This document shows positions 33,289-43,555 of a stretch of 64,000 nt of DNA, piece after piece. This stretch comes from Pantanalinema sp. (GTDB lineage Bacteria; Cyanobacteriota; Sericytochromatia; S15B-MN24; UBA4093). Where the stretch lies: NCBI GenBank assembly GCA_036704125.1, contig DATNQI010000098.1, forward strand, positions 1-64,000, read 5' to 3'. Made by a program: the position numbers and the translations under genes. Position 1 is the first letter of the stretch, and every line of letters begins with the position of its first letter. The notes beneath the pieces are model-generated. The model was not told where the DNA came from. It searched no databases and was given only the letters and a program-made list of their open reading frames with translations.

Positions 33289-34683
33289 ATGCTCCCGTTC
33301 GACACCATCTGCGCCATCGCGACCCCGCCGGGCACCGGCGGGGTCGGTATCATTCGGATCAGCGGGCCCGAGAGCCTCGACATCGGCCAGGCCCTTTTCC
33401 GCCGATCGGGGGATCGCGCGCTCGATCCAACCCTGGCCGAGGGAACGGGACGCTCGCTTCACGTGGGCCGGATCGTGGATCCGCTCTCGGGAGAGACCCT
33501 CGACGAGGTCGTCATGCTGGTCTTCCGGGCGCCCCACTCCTACACCACCGAGGACGTGGTCGAGATCCAGTGCCACGCGGGACCGGCGGTCGTGCAGCGC
33601 CTGCTCGTCGCGGTGCTCGCGCAAGGCGCTCGCCTCGCGGCGCCGGGCGAGTTCACCAAGCGCGCCTTCCTCGGGGGACGAATCGATTTGACCCGGGCCG
33701 AGGCGATCGCCGACGTGACCAGCGCGCGCACCGAGCGCGCCCTCTCCACGGCCCTCGGGCAGCTGGAGGGACGGCTCGCCCAGGCGACCGCGGCCCTGCG
33801 GGATCCCATCAAGCTCCTGCTTGCCGAGCTGGAGGCCTCCATCGACTTCCCGGACGAGATCGATCCGCCGGGTGAGGAGCGAATGGCCGAGACCCTCTCG
33901 GCCCTCATCACCGAGGCCCGGCGCCTGCTTTCCACCGCCGAGGGGGGGCGCCTGCTGCGCGAGGGGGCGACGCTCGCCATCGTGGGCCGGCCCAACGTGG
34001 GCAAGTCGAGCCTGCTGAACGCGCTGCTGCAGGCCGAGCGCGCCATCGTGACCGACGTCGCGGGCACCACCCGCGACGTGCTGGAGGCGGGCCTTTCCGT
34101 CAAGGGAGTGCCCTTCCGGGTGCTGGACACGGCCGGCATCCGCGAGCAGGGGGCCGACGTGGTGGAGCGCCTCGGCATCGCGCGCTCGAAAGAGGCCCTC
34201 TCGAAGGCCGACGTACGCCTGGTGGTGCTGGACGCACGGACGGGCCTCGGTCCCGACGATTTCGAGATCCTGGAGACGGCGCGAGCGGCGGGGCCTACCG
34301 TGGTGGCGCTGAACAAGATCGATCTCCAGGATCTCGGCGCGATCCCCGAGATCGCCCTGCCTGAGGGCGTTTCTGCCAAGCGGATCTCGGCGGCGACCGG
34401 GGCGGGACTGGCGGATCTGGAACAAGCGATATATGATTTGACCTTGGGGGCGGCGTTGTCGCCGATCGCCTCGGTCGCGATCAACGCGCGGCACCAGTCC
34501 GCGCTCGCGCGCGCCGGCGAGAGCCTGGAACGGGCCCTCGAGAGCGTCGATCACCGGATGCCGGCCGACTTCGTCGCGATCGATCTGCGGGCCGCCATGG
34601 AGGCCCTGGGCGAGATCACCGGCGAGGACCTCAAGGAAGAGGTGATCGATCACATCTTCGCGCGCTTCTGCGTGGGAAAATGA
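33289..34683 (+). CDS. mnmE: tRNA modification GTPase MnmE
   Basis: This 464-residue enzyme, with MnmG, puts the carboxymethylaminomethyl group on U34 of some tRNAs. It has the N-terminal folate-binding domain (DTICAIATPPGTGGVGIIRIS). The GTPase domain carries GRPNVGKSSLLNALL, TDVAGTTRD and DTAGIREQ. The C-terminal end FCVGK supplies the catalytic cysteine (usually FCIGK). All motifs are intact. Confidence 0.97.
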   Translation: MLPFDTICAIATPPGTGGVGIIRISGPESLDIGQALFRRSGDRALDPTLAEGTGRSLHVGRIVDPLSGETLDEVVMLVFRAPHSYTTEDVVEIQCHAGPAVVQRLLVAVLAQGARLAAPGEFTKRAFLGGRIDLTRAEAIADVTSARTERALSTALGQLEGRLAQATAALRDPIKLLLAELEASIDFPDEIDPPGEERMAETLSALITEARRLLSTAEGGRLLREGATLAIVGRPNVGKSSLLNALLQAERAIVTDVAGTTRDVLEAGLSVKGVPFRVLDTAGIREQGADVVERLGIARSKEALSKADVRLVVLDARTGLGPDDFEILETARAAGPTVVALNKIDLQDLGAIPEIALPEGVSAKRISAATGAGLADLEQAIYDLTLGAALSPIASVAINARHQSALARAGESLERALESVDHRMPADFVAIDLRAAMEALGEITGEDLKEEVIDHIFARFCVGK

Positions 34684-34720
34684 TTAGCAAGCAAGGGTTA
34701 TCCCTCGTTTGCTTGATTTT
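34684..34720 (+). terminator. Probable terminator after mnmE
   Basis: AAGCAAGGG pairs imperfectly with CCCTCGTTTGCTT around TTAT and is followed by GATTTTGAT. The stem has a bulge, so strength is uncertain. The rest of 34721-34954 is AT-richer with no gene. TTATACTTTTTGAG near 34828 holds a possible -10 for the sigma-factor gene. Confidence 0.4.
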
Positions 34721-34954
34721 GATAGTAACGAGGGGGTTTTACCCCATTCCTGGTGGAAGTTGCTGATAATTGCGCCTTTTTTACAATTCGTAAAGAGTGG
34801 CGCAGCATAAGGCCGAAATCATTCTGTTATACTTTTTGAGAAATTCATTCAAGACAAGGCTGATGCACCTTGTACCCTTCTCAGAAACGTCGGCCCGATC
34901 TAGCAAGCAATCCGCCATCCGCTATCGGCATCCTTGAGCGACCGGAGGTTATGC

Positions 34955-35698
34955 GTGGAAACTACTCGTAAGTGGTCGTTGACCCCGAAGGAACGTGAGA
35001 GACTCGTCCACGAGTTCATTCCCCTGGTGAAGAAGATTGCGCGCGGTCTCGCCCGCCGCAGCACCGATCCCGTCGAGGATCTGATCCAGGTCGGTTCCAT
35101 CGGCCTCCTGGAGGCCATCGACCGCTACGAGCTTGGCCACAACACCGAGTTCAAGACCTACGCCGTCCACTACATCACCGGCCACATCCGCCACTACCTG
35201 CGCGATCGCCAGAACCTCCTGCGCGGCCCCCGCGCCCTCCAGGAGCTCTCCTACCGCCTCAGCGTCGTGACCGCCAACCTCTCGCACGAGCTCGGCCGCG
35301 AGCCGACCAACCAGGAGCTGGCCGATCTCCTCGAGATCACCGTCCACCAGATCGACGAGGTCAAGCAGTACGACAACCGCGTCTCGGTCTACTGGCTCGA
35401 CCAGGAGGGCCGCGGCGACGACGACGACACCCGCACCCTGCTGGACACCCTGATGGATCCGCGCTCGCAGCGCGACGGCCAGGGCGACCTGGACGAGCGT
35501 CTCCTGCTCAAGGAGGCCATGGGCCGCCTTTCCAAGCAGCAGCAGGAGCTGCTCGAGATGCGCTACTTCCAGGACATGACCCAGGCCGAGGTCGCCCGCC
35601 GGCTCGGCGTCTCCCAGATGGAGATCTGCCGCCGCCTCAAGCGCGCTGTCAAGCAGCTGCAGAACATCCTCTGCCCGCCGACCCCCGCCCAGGCGTAA
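34955..35698 (+). CDS. Alternative sigma factor of the sigma-70 family (group 3)
   Basis: This 247-residue sigma factor lacks region 1. It has region 2 (DLIQVGSIGLLEAIDRYELG, FKTYAVHYITGHIRHYLRDR), region 3 (LGREPTNQELADLLEITVHQ) and region 4 (SKQQQELLEMRYFQDMTQAE, then VARRLGVSQMEICRRLKRAV). The layout is that of SigB/SigF-type stress or development factors. The GTG at 34955 is preceded by GGAGGTTATGC, better than a TTG at 34934. No anti-sigma factor is adjacent. A strong terminator follows. Confidence 0.93.
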   Translation: METTRKWSLTPKERERLVHEFIPLVKKIARGLARRSTDPVEDLIQVGSIGLLEAIDRYELGHNTEFKTYAVHYITGHIRHYLRDRQNLLRGPRALQELSYRLSVVTANLSHELGREPTNQELADLLEITVHQIDEVKQYDNRVSVYWLDQEGRGDDDDTRTLLDTLMDPRSQRDGQGDLDERLLLKEAMGRLSKQQQELLEMRYFQDMTQAEVARRLGVSQMEICRRLKRAVKQLQNILCPPTPAQA

Positions 35699-35715
35699 CG
35701 CTGGCAACCCGCCCG

Positions 35716-35741
35716 GCCCCCCTTGAAAGGGGGGCTTTTTT
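35716..35741 (+). terminator. Rho-independent terminator
   Basis: A nine-base stem of GCCCCCCTT with AAGGGGGGC closes over a two-base loop and is followed by TTTTTT. It ends the sigma-factor transcript. Confidence 0.93.
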
Positions 35742-35837
35742 CATGGTTTTTTGGGTGAACATTAGCGCAAGCTTAACGGTCGAATAACCGTCCTCGCGAC
35801 GGGATCGGGCGATAACTCCAGAAGAGGAGGAACGCCC

Positions 35838-36572
35838 ATGTCTGTTGCGAGGCTCGGATCCTACGGTCAGATTCTTCAGACGCTGCGCCAGCTGCTGGCC
35901 GCCGCGCCGAGCCAGTCGCGCCCGGGCACGCCCTCGACGAGCGCCAGTCCTTCCGCCTCGCCCCTGGGCCGCGACGTCTTCATCTCCTCGTTCTCCTTGC
36001 CCGCGGCTCCGAAGGCGCCTCTCTCGGCCGATCCCAACACCTTCTTCATCAGCCAGGTCCTCGATTCGCGCTGGAACCCCAACGCCACCGACGGCAACAC
36101 CAACTGCGGACCGGCGAGCCTCGCCATGGCCCTCAAGGCCGTGGGCCTCAAGCCGGCCGGCCTGGTCGACGCCACCAACTCCGAGGCCTGGATCGACCGG
36201 ACCCGCATGGCGATGGAAGGCGACATGGACGATTTCAAGCTGACGTCGGACGACGACGTGATGCGCGGGGCGCTCGCGAGCGGCGCCCAGGCCGAGAAGG
36301 TCTACGGGCTGGCGGGAGTCGAGGCCGCGATCGCCCAGGGCAAGCCCGTGGTGCTCGCGGGCAACCCGGTGGCCTACGCGGGACGCTTCGCCGAGCGCCA
36401 GTACGCCAAGTTCGACGGGGGCCACTTCATCCTGGTGACGGGCATCCAGGGCGATAAGGTCAGCATCAACGATCCCCAGTCGCGGGTCGGCAGCCTCACC
36501 ATCTCTCGCGCGGAGCTCTCGCGCTACATGGCCTACCAGGGCTGGAACGTGGGCGTGGCGGTCTCGAAGTAG
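35838..36572 (+). CDS. C39-like (papain-fold) peptidase protein
   Basis: This 244-residue protein has a serine/proline-rich N-terminal third and then a C39-type domain: catalytic cysteine C90 in TNCGPASLAMALKAVG, histidine H196 in GGHFILVTG and aspartate D212 in INDPQ. No signal peptide is apparent, so it may act inside the cell or leave by a non-Sec route. The substrate is unknown. A GAAGAGGAGG site precedes the ATG. It is a lone gene converging with the MscS gene. Confidence 0.83.
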   Translation: MSVARLGSYGQILQTLRQLLAAAPSQSRPGTPSTSASPSASPLGRDVFISSFSLPAAPKAPLSADPNTFFISQVLDSRWNPNATDGNTNCGPASLAMALKAVGLKPAGLVDATNSEAWIDRTRMAMEGDMDDFKLTSDDDVMRGALASGAQAEKVYGLAGVEAAIAQGKPVVLAGNPVAYAGRFAERQYAKFDGGHFILVTGIQGDKVSINDPQSRVGSLTISRAELSRYMAYQGWNVGVAVSK

Positions 36573-36575
36573 GCT

Positions 36576-37508
36576 TCAGCCCTCTTCGCCCCTAGGGGCG
36601 AGGACCTGAACGGGGGAGGCCTCACCCGGCACGACCCTCAGGACCCGCTGCGGGAACGGGATCTCGATGCCCTCCCGCTCGAAGGCGACCTTGAGGCGGC
36701 GGCGCCACTCGCTCGCGATCGACCACTGCTGCAGCGGCGCGGTCTTCATGATGACCCGCAGGCGGATGCTGGAGTCCTCGAAGGCCTGGATGCCCTGGAT
36801 CTCGGGCGCCTCCAGGACGTCGTTCGGCCGCTCGGTGCGCAGCTTCATCCCTTCTTCCACCATGACGTTCAGGACGTGGTCGACGTCGGCGTCGTAGGCC
36901 ACGCCGATCTCGAGGACGGCGCGGGCCCACTCCTTGGAGCGGTTGGAGACGATCTTGATGCTGCCGTTGGGGATGGTGATGAGCTCGCCTGCGGTGTTGC
37001 GCAGCTGGGTGATGCGCAGGTTCATGCGCTCGACCAGGCCGCTCTTGCCGTCGACGTCCACCACGTCGCCCACCCCGTACTGGTCCTCGAACAGGATGAA
37101 GAAGCCCGAGATCACGTCCTTGACGAGGCTCTGGGCGCCGAAGCCGACCGCGAGCCCCACCACCCCGGCGCTCGCCAGGATCGGCGTGATGTTGATGCCG
37201 ACGGCCGAGAGCAGCGAGAGGGCGGTCGCGAAGAGGACCACGGCCCGCAGGGTGCTGCGCAGGATGCTGGTCAGCGTCAGGCTGCGCTGGGTGCGGCGCG
37301 GGCTCTGATCGGCGCGCGAGGACTCCTGCAGGGCGCCCTGCACCCGGTCGATCAGGGCGGTGCCGAAGCGCAGGGCCACGAAGGCGACCAGGATCGTGAC
37401 GAGCATGCCGATGCCGTGGGTGGTGACCCAGGCGAGGGCGGCCTCGTCGAGGCGATCGATGGCGCGGGGCAGCGTGGCGAGGGATGAGGCTGAAATCGTT
37501 CCTGGCAT
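36576..37508 (-). CDS. MscS-family mechanosensitive channel
   Basis: This 310-residue channel has an N-terminal span, a second hydrophobic pair and the pore-lining helix (ASAGVVGLAVGFGAQSLVKD, then VISGFFILFEDQYGVGDVVD), as in small-conductance channels. The cytoplasmic vestibule follows, with ITIPNGSIKIVSNRSKEWAR. It releases solutes when turgor rises. The ATG at 37508 is taken because the upstream extension lacks conserved residues. Confidence 0.94.
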   Translation of the reverse strand: MPGTISASSLATLPRAIDRLDEAALAWVTTHGIGMLVTILVAFVALRFGTALIDRVQGALQESSRADQSPRRTQRSLTLTSILRSTLRAVVLFATALSLLSAVGINITPILASAGVVGLAVGFGAQSLVKDVISGFFILFEDQYGVGDVVDVDGKSGLVERMNLRITQLRNTAGELITIPNGSIKIVSNRSKEWARAVLEIGVAYDADVDHVLNVMVEEGMKLRTERPNDVLEAPEIQGIQAFEDSSIRLRVIMKTAPLQQWSIASEWRRRLKVAFEREGIEIPFPQRVLRVVPGEASPVQVLAPRGEEG

Positions 37509-37585
37509 GGCCCCTTTGTACCCCTCGGGCGCGAGGTTATGCGCCGAGCGAGCATCCGCGGCTCGGCGGGAGTCCATTCTCTGGA

Positions 37586-38122
37586 CTAGAAGGTCAGCGC
37601 CAGCCTTCCGCCGATCTCGGTGAGGGTGCCCGCGTAGGGCGCGCCGGGATTCCGGCTGAGGCCGTAGACCGGGCCCTGGGCCACGTGGAGGTCCACCTCG
37701 GCCAGTCCCAGGTCCAGGGCGATGCCCGCCTGCGGCATGTAGCCGTAGGGGTTGCCCGTGACGTAGCTCGGCTGCTGGAAGGGGACGGCGTAGTGGCCGA
37801 CGATTCCCGCGTAGGGGGTCAAAGGGCCCAGGGGCAGCTCGAAGTTCGCGCTCGCCTGGCCGACTCCGTAGGTGTAGGTTTCCCCCCGGCCGTCCTTGAG
37901 GTAGGCGCCGCCCGCCTCGAAGCGCAGCTTGAAGAAGCGGGTGGGGCCCCCGAACCAGATGAGCGGGACGAAGGCGCCGCGCGCCTCGACGGCGTCGCTG
38001 CCCGCCGTGAGGGCGAGCGAGCGATAGCCGACGGGCAGGGTGTAGCGCAGCTCCGCGCTGGCGGGCGCGCCGAGCGCGCTCACCAGGGCGATCGCGAGGG
38101 CCCCCGCGGCCAGGCGCTTCAT
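37586..38122 (-). CDS. Exported beta-barrel-like protein of unknown function
   Basis: This 178-residue protein has a signal peptide (KRLAAGALAIALVSALGAPASA, cut after ASA). The mature part alternates short strands with glycine turns (VGYRSLALTAG, LKLRFEAGGAYLKDG-like, YAGIVGHYAVPFQ, GGRLALTF) and ends in phenylalanine, the usual last residue of an outer-membrane barrel. The family was not recognised. It is followed by the convergent MscS gene on the same strand, 77 bases away. Confidence 0.6.
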   Translation of the reverse strand: MKRLAAGALAIALVSALGAPASAELRYTLPVGYRSLALTAGSDAVEARGAFVPLIWFGGPTRFFKLRFEAGGAYLKDGRGETYTYGVGQASANFELPLGPLTPYAGIVGHYAVPFQQPSYVTGNPYGYMPQAGIALDLGLAEVDLHVAQGPVYGLSRNPGAPYAGTLTEIGGRLALTF

Positions 38123-38128
38123 GGCGCG

Positions 38129-38350
38129 CTAGAACCGCTCGAGGTGGTAGACGACCATGGTGGGCTCGTTGGGCGTCTCGGTGACGTCCTTCTTGACGAT
38201 GCGGTACTTGCCGGCCGGCTTGGTCGTCATGTCCAGGTCCTCCAGGTTGACGAGGTTGCCGATCTTGCCGCCGAAGTCGAGCTCGAGCTCGTACTTGCCC
38301 TCATCCCCCTTGAACATGATGATGGCGCGGGTGTCCTTGAGCTGAGGCAT
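38129..38350 (-). CDS. Small conserved-looking protein of unknown function
   Basis: This 73-residue protein has a beta-rich pattern (AIIMFKGDEGKYELELDFGG, GKYRIVKKDVTETPNEPTMV). No family was recognised. Its stop codon is six bases before the start of the exported barrel gene on the same strand, so the two may be co-transcribed. Codon use resembles the neighbours. Confidence 0.5.
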   Translation of the reverse strand: MPQLKDTRAIIMFKGDEGKYELELDFGGKIGNLVNLEDLDMTTKPAGKYRIVKKDVTETPNEPTMVVYHLERF

Positions 38351-38427
38351 GAAGTCCGTCCTGTGTGCGTGGTGGGGCGTCGACGGCCACCATCATAGCA
38401 AAGGGGCGCGATCGCGGTCGAGATCGG

Positions 38428-39378
38428 ATGACCGGAACCTGCCGAGTCCAATATGCTTGTATTTTGCTGATCCTGCAGCTGCTGCGCTTGCAGCCGCCGC
38501 AGGTGTCGGGCGAGTGGCATCCGAGCTTGATCAAGGGGGCGGCGATCGCCGCGCGGATCCGCGCGAGCAACGGGGCGATCCCGGGCGCCATCACGACGGG
38601 CACGATCATGGACCAGCTCGGCGGCGCGCAGCCCATCTATGCGCCCACCCGTGTCCTGGTGCGTCTGAGAAATCCGAACGGTACACCCCATGTCCTGCCG
38701 CAACAGGATGGGAGGTCGGTGCGTCCGATTGACCGTGATGGCGATGGCATGGCTGATGGTACCGTATTCGATTCGAGTATGAGTAGCGGCTACTTTCAAG
38801 GTATTCGCTTGTCCGATCCGATTTCGGCCAGCAACTATACGATTTATCCGGGAGGCTCCGAAATCGAGCTCGGCAACATCCCCCCTGGTAGTTATCGGCT
38901 GTCTTATGGAACTGAATGGGATCGTTATTCGAATCGGCCCTGGATCGTGTATCCGGTGAATCGTGTTGCAACGGTGAGTGTGCTACCGAATAGCAATCCA
39001 GTCATTGATATTCACCTGATCGATGTCTCGAAGCCTGTTTCCGTTGAAGCCACCGGCAGTTTCAGCAGCGCGGGTGTATACGATGCCATGAGCTATGACT
39101 GGCACCGCTTCGCGACGGCGCCGAATCTGGTTTACCGCATCTCCTACGATGCATCTCAGTACGGCTCGGGCGGTGCGCAAAAGCTCATGATTTTCGATAT
39201 GAGCGGCACCCAGCTCTTCCAGAGCGACGCCGCGACGGATTCCTACACGTTTGCCTCGGCGGCAAGCAACAGCCTCTACGTCTATACGCCCTACGGGAAT
39301 ACCCTCGTGGATGTGACGACCGAGACCCTAGGCGCCAACCAGTCCCTCTACAACGCGACCATCCAGTACGGCCAGTAG
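38428..39378 (+). CDS. Secreted protein of unknown function with lower GC content
   Basis: This protein of about 316 residues has an N-terminal hydrophobic segment (YACILLILQLLRLQ) that may be a signal. The bulk is beta-rich with many Ser, Tyr and Asn residues and a DRDGDGMADG acidic loop that could bind calcium. The C-terminal half has LVYRISYDASQYGSGGAQKL and LMIFDMSG, like a pre-peptidase C-terminal-type beta-sandwich. From about 38,690 the base composition is visibly lower in GC than the surroundings, which suggests transfer. The start is uncertain. Confidence 0.55.
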   Translation: MTGTCRVQYACILLILQLLRLQPPQVSGEWHPSLIKGAAIAARIRASNGAIPGAITTGTIMDQLGGAQPIYAPTRVLVRLRNPNGTPHVLPQQDGRSVRPIDRDGDGMADGTVFDSSMSSGYFQGIRLSDPISASNYTIYPGGSEIELGNIPPGSYRLSYGTEWDRYSNRPWIVYPVNRVATVSVLPNSNPVIDIHLIDVSKPVSVEATGSFSSAGVYDAMSYDWHRFATAPNLVYRISYDASQYGSGGAQKLMIFDMSGTQLFQSDAATDSYTFASAASNSLYVYTPYGNTLVDVTTETLGANQSLYNATIQYGQ

Positions 39379-39529
39379 GTCTTCAACAACGGGACAAGGG
39401 TGGAGCCTCATCTCGGGGTTCCACCCTTGCCTTGTTCTCCTTGCTCGGAGGCATGGATCTTGACGCCTGAATTTATTCCTTATAGGGTATAAAATTAGTA
39501 GTAAGGTTCGGCTCGTGGGAGGATTTGCC

Positions 39530-39925
39530 ATGGCTGTGAGAGTGACGCCAATGCTTGCAGTGCTGCGGGCCAAGAAGGGCCGGATCAGCCAGACTGAACT
39601 CTCTCGCCAAACGGGGATCACCCAGAAGCAGCTGAGCGCCCTCGAGAGCGGGAAGACCAAGGGGATCGAGTTCTCGACCCTGGCGAAGCTCTGCGACTTC
39701 TTCGGCTGCACGCCCAACGACTTGCTTGCCATCGAGCAAGAAGAACCCCTCACCCCGGCGGAACTCGCCGAGGCAGACGCGCTCATCGCCCGAAGCCTGG
39801 CACGGGCGATGGGACAAGGTGCCCAGTCGCCCGAGGTGATCTGGGAGCGATTCGAGTTGACCCGATCGCGGATCGCCGCCGAAGCGGAAAAAGTGAGCGA
39901 GCCGGGCGATCGCAAGCGTGCTTGA
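39530..39925 (+). CDS. XRE-family helix-turn-helix antitoxin
   Basis: The 131-residue protein has an HTH_XRE domain at about 6-65 (KGRISQTELSRQTGITQKQL, SALESGKTKGIEFSTLAKLC) and an acidic tail. It is followed by a PIN-domain toxin overlapping by eight bases, so it is the antitoxin and likely autoregulates. GGGAGGA at 39517-39523 is the ribosome-binding site. TATAAAAT at 39488-39495 is a -10 candidate. Confidence 0.87.
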   Translation: MAVRVTPMLAVLRAKKGRISQTELSRQTGITQKQLSALESGKTKGIEFSTLAKLCDFFGCTPNDLLAIEQEEPLTPAELAEADALIARSLARAMGQGAQSPEVIWERFELTRSRIAAEAEKVSEPGDRKRA

Positions 39926-40334
39926 GGTTGTCCTCGATACCTCGGTCTTCACGGCAGCCCTCATGAGCCCGAACCGCGAGAGCGCGCCGAACCGGATCCT
40001 GGATGCCTGGCGTGGGGGGCGCTTCACGCTGGTGATGGCGCCGCAGCTCCTGCGCGAACTCGTCGCGACGCTGCGTCGCAGACGGATCCCGGACGAAGTC
40101 CTGGAGGATCTGGTGGAGGCCATCGGCCTGGTGGCGCTGCATATCCCCGGGAGTTACGTGGCGACCCGCCTCGATGCCATCGATCCAGCGGACAACATGT
40201 TCCTGGCTGCTGCAATCGAGGGCCATGCCGATTACCTGGTGAGCCTGGATCGGCACTTGCTGCACCTCAAGCACTATCACGGCTCGCAGATCCGCACACC
40301 GGCCCTGTTCTTACGACAGTTGAACCGTCCATGA
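39918..40334 (+). CDS. PIN-domain toxin (COG1569-like)
   Basis: This 138-residue PIN nuclease has the first aspartate in EVVLDTSVF, the glutamate in LLRELVATLRRR and the acidic pairs DAIDPADNMFLAAAI and YLVSLDRHLL. It would be an RNase controlled by the XRE antitoxin before it. The start GTG at 39918 overlaps the antitoxin gene. All acidic residues are in place, so the module looks intact. A bidirectional terminator follows. Confidence 0.9.
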   Translation: MLEVVLDTSVFTAALMSPNRESAPNRILDAWRGGRFTLVMAPQLLRELVATLRRRRIPDEVLEDLVEAIGLVALHIPGSYVATRLDAIDPADNMFLAAAIEGHADYLVSLDRHLLHLKHYHGSQIRTPALFLRQLNRP

Positions 40335-40371
40335 AAAGAGCGGGCAGCCAAAATGGGCCGCCCGCTCTTTG
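40335..40371. terminator. Bidirectional terminator
   Basis: AAAGAGCGGGC and GCCCGCTCTTT form the outer stem, which continues inward with GCC/GGC around a short AT-rich loop. A-runs and T-runs flank the stem. It serves both the PIN gene and the convergent subtilisin gene. Confidence 0.85.
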
Positions 40372-40382
40372 ATCGATGAAAT

Positions 40383-41630
40383 TTACTTCGAGACGGCCTG
40401 GAAGGCGTCGATGCGGCCGTTGCCGAAGTACTTGTCGAAGCCCTTGTCGCCCAGATCGGCGGTGCTCGCCTCGACGAGCTTCTTCACCTCGGCAGGCGCC
40501 ATGCCGGGGTGCTGGCTGCGAACCAGGCCGCAGAGGCCGGCGACCAGAGGAGCCGCCATCGAGGTGCCCGAGAGGCTCGCGTAGCCGTCCTTGCCGCCGT
40601 TGATGCTCACCGGGTAGCGGGGGAAGGTCGCGAGGATGTCGGTGCCGGGGGCCGAGACGCTCATCCAGTCGCCGAAGTTCGAGAAGGTGGAGCGGGTGTC
40701 GCCCTTGGCGGTCGAGCCCACGGCGATGACGCCGGGGAAGGCGGCGGGGAAGCGCTTGCGCTCGATGTTGTTGTTGCCCATGGTGGCGACGATGACCACG
40801 TTCTTGCTCAGGGCGTAGGCGACGGCCTTGCCGAGGGTCTCGTTCTCCTCGTAGAAGCCGAGGCTCATGTTGATGACGTCGGCGCCGTGGTCGGCGGCCC
40901 AGATGATGCCGTCCGAGACCGAGGCGGCCGAGCCGGTGCCGTCGCCGAGGACCTTGACGGGCATGATCTTGCTGTTGGCGGCGAGGCCCGCGACGCCCAC
41001 GCCGTTGTTGGTCGAGGCGGCGGCGATACCCGCCACGTGGGTGCCGTGGCCCACGTCGTCCTTGGGCGCCTGGCCGGGGGTCACCGCGTTGTAGCCGGCG
41101 ACGAGCTTGTCCTTGAGGTCGGGGTGGTCCAGATCGAGGCCCGAGTCGACGATGGCGATCGTGACCTTGTCGCTGCCCATGGTCTTATCCCAGGCGGTGT
41201 TGGCGTTCACGGTGTCGAGGGCGTACTGCGAGCCGCGCGAGGGGTCGTTGACCTTGACCTCGTCCATCAACAGGGCGCGGTCGAGCTCGGCGCTGGCGAC
41301 CGCGGCGTCGCGCTTGAGCTTGCTGACGAAGGCCTCGGGGTCGCCCGAGATGGTGACGATGGCCGAGCCGATCGAGGAGAGCGAGCGCTTGACCTTGACG
41401 CCGTTGCGGCGCTCGAAGGCCGAGAGGTCGGTCGCGCGGGTCTTGAAGGAGACGAGGACCTGCTTCTTGGAGACGCCGTCGGCGCGGAACTCGGCGGGGT
41501 TGAGGCGCACCGGGCTCTGGACGCCCGAGGTCGAGGTCTTCGTGATCGCGTCGCCGCCGAAGCCGCAGCCGGTCAGGCCCATGGTGACCGAGGTGATGCC
41601 AGCGAGGGCGATGAGAAGCTTCTTTTGCAC
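40383..41630 (-). CDS. Subtilisin-like S8 serine protease, lipoprotein
   Basis: This 415-residue secreted protease has a lipoprotein signal with lipobox LTGC (Cys22), an inhibitor-like propeptide at about 45-125 and the peptidase domain with D162 in AIVDSGLDLDHP, H195 in GHGTHVAGIAA and S357 in SGTSMAAPLVAGL. The oxyanion asparagine is in ATMGNNN. All catalytic residues are present. It is probably exported and anchored by lipid. A -10 box on the minus strand lies at 41694. Confidence 0.96.
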   Translation of the reverse strand: MQKKLLIALAGITSVTMGLTGCGFGGDAITKTSTSGVQSPVRLNPAEFRADGVSKKQVLVSFKTRATDLSAFERRNGVKVKRSLSSIGSAIVTISGDPEAFVSKLKRDAAVASAELDRALLMDEVKVNDPSRGSQYALDTVNANTAWDKTMGSDKVTIAIVDSGLDLDHPDLKDKLVAGYNAVTPGQAPKDDVGHGTHVAGIAAASTNNGVGVAGLAANSKIMPVKVLGDGTGSAASVSDGIIWAADHGADVINMSLGFYEENETLGKAVAYALSKNVVIVATMGNNNIERKRFPAAFPGVIAVGSTAKGDTRSTFSNFGDWMSVSAPGTDILATFPRYPVSINGGKDGYASLSGTSMAAPLVAGLCGLVRSQHPGMAPAEVKKLVEASTADLGDKGFDKYFGNGRIDAFQAVSK

Positions 41631-41693
41631 GTCGACTCCTTCAAGTTTCAGTAAACGCGAGCGGGGGCGGCGGGCTCCGCCCTGGTTGGTTAA

Positions 41694-41699
41694 ATTATA
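41694..41699 (-). promoter_or_regulatory. -10 element for the subtilisin gene
   Basis: The minus strand reads TATAAT here, 64 bases upstream of the start codon, in an AT-rich patch (41685-41740). A clear -35 was not found. Confidence 0.45.
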
Positions 41700-41780
41700 C
41701 GATAAAGTTGGCTTAAACTTGCTTTAATTTTCCGGGTTTTTTCCCGGAGCCAGCCGGGGCGCCTCGGGGCCGGCCTCGCC

Positions 41781-41809
41781 TTGCTGCGAAAGCCGTGCGA
41801 TCGTACAAT
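41781..41809 (+). promoter_or_regulatory. Sigma-70-type promoter of the hut operon
   Basis: TTGCTG (41781-41786), a 17-base spacer and TACAAT (41804-41809) stand 36 bases before the hutU start codon. No HutC-type operator was recognised. Confidence 0.6.
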
Positions 41810-41844
41810 GGCCCTGCTTTCCAAACGTGTTGAGGTGCCCCTTC

Positions 41845-43554
<1,710 letters not shown>

Positions 43555-43555
43555 G

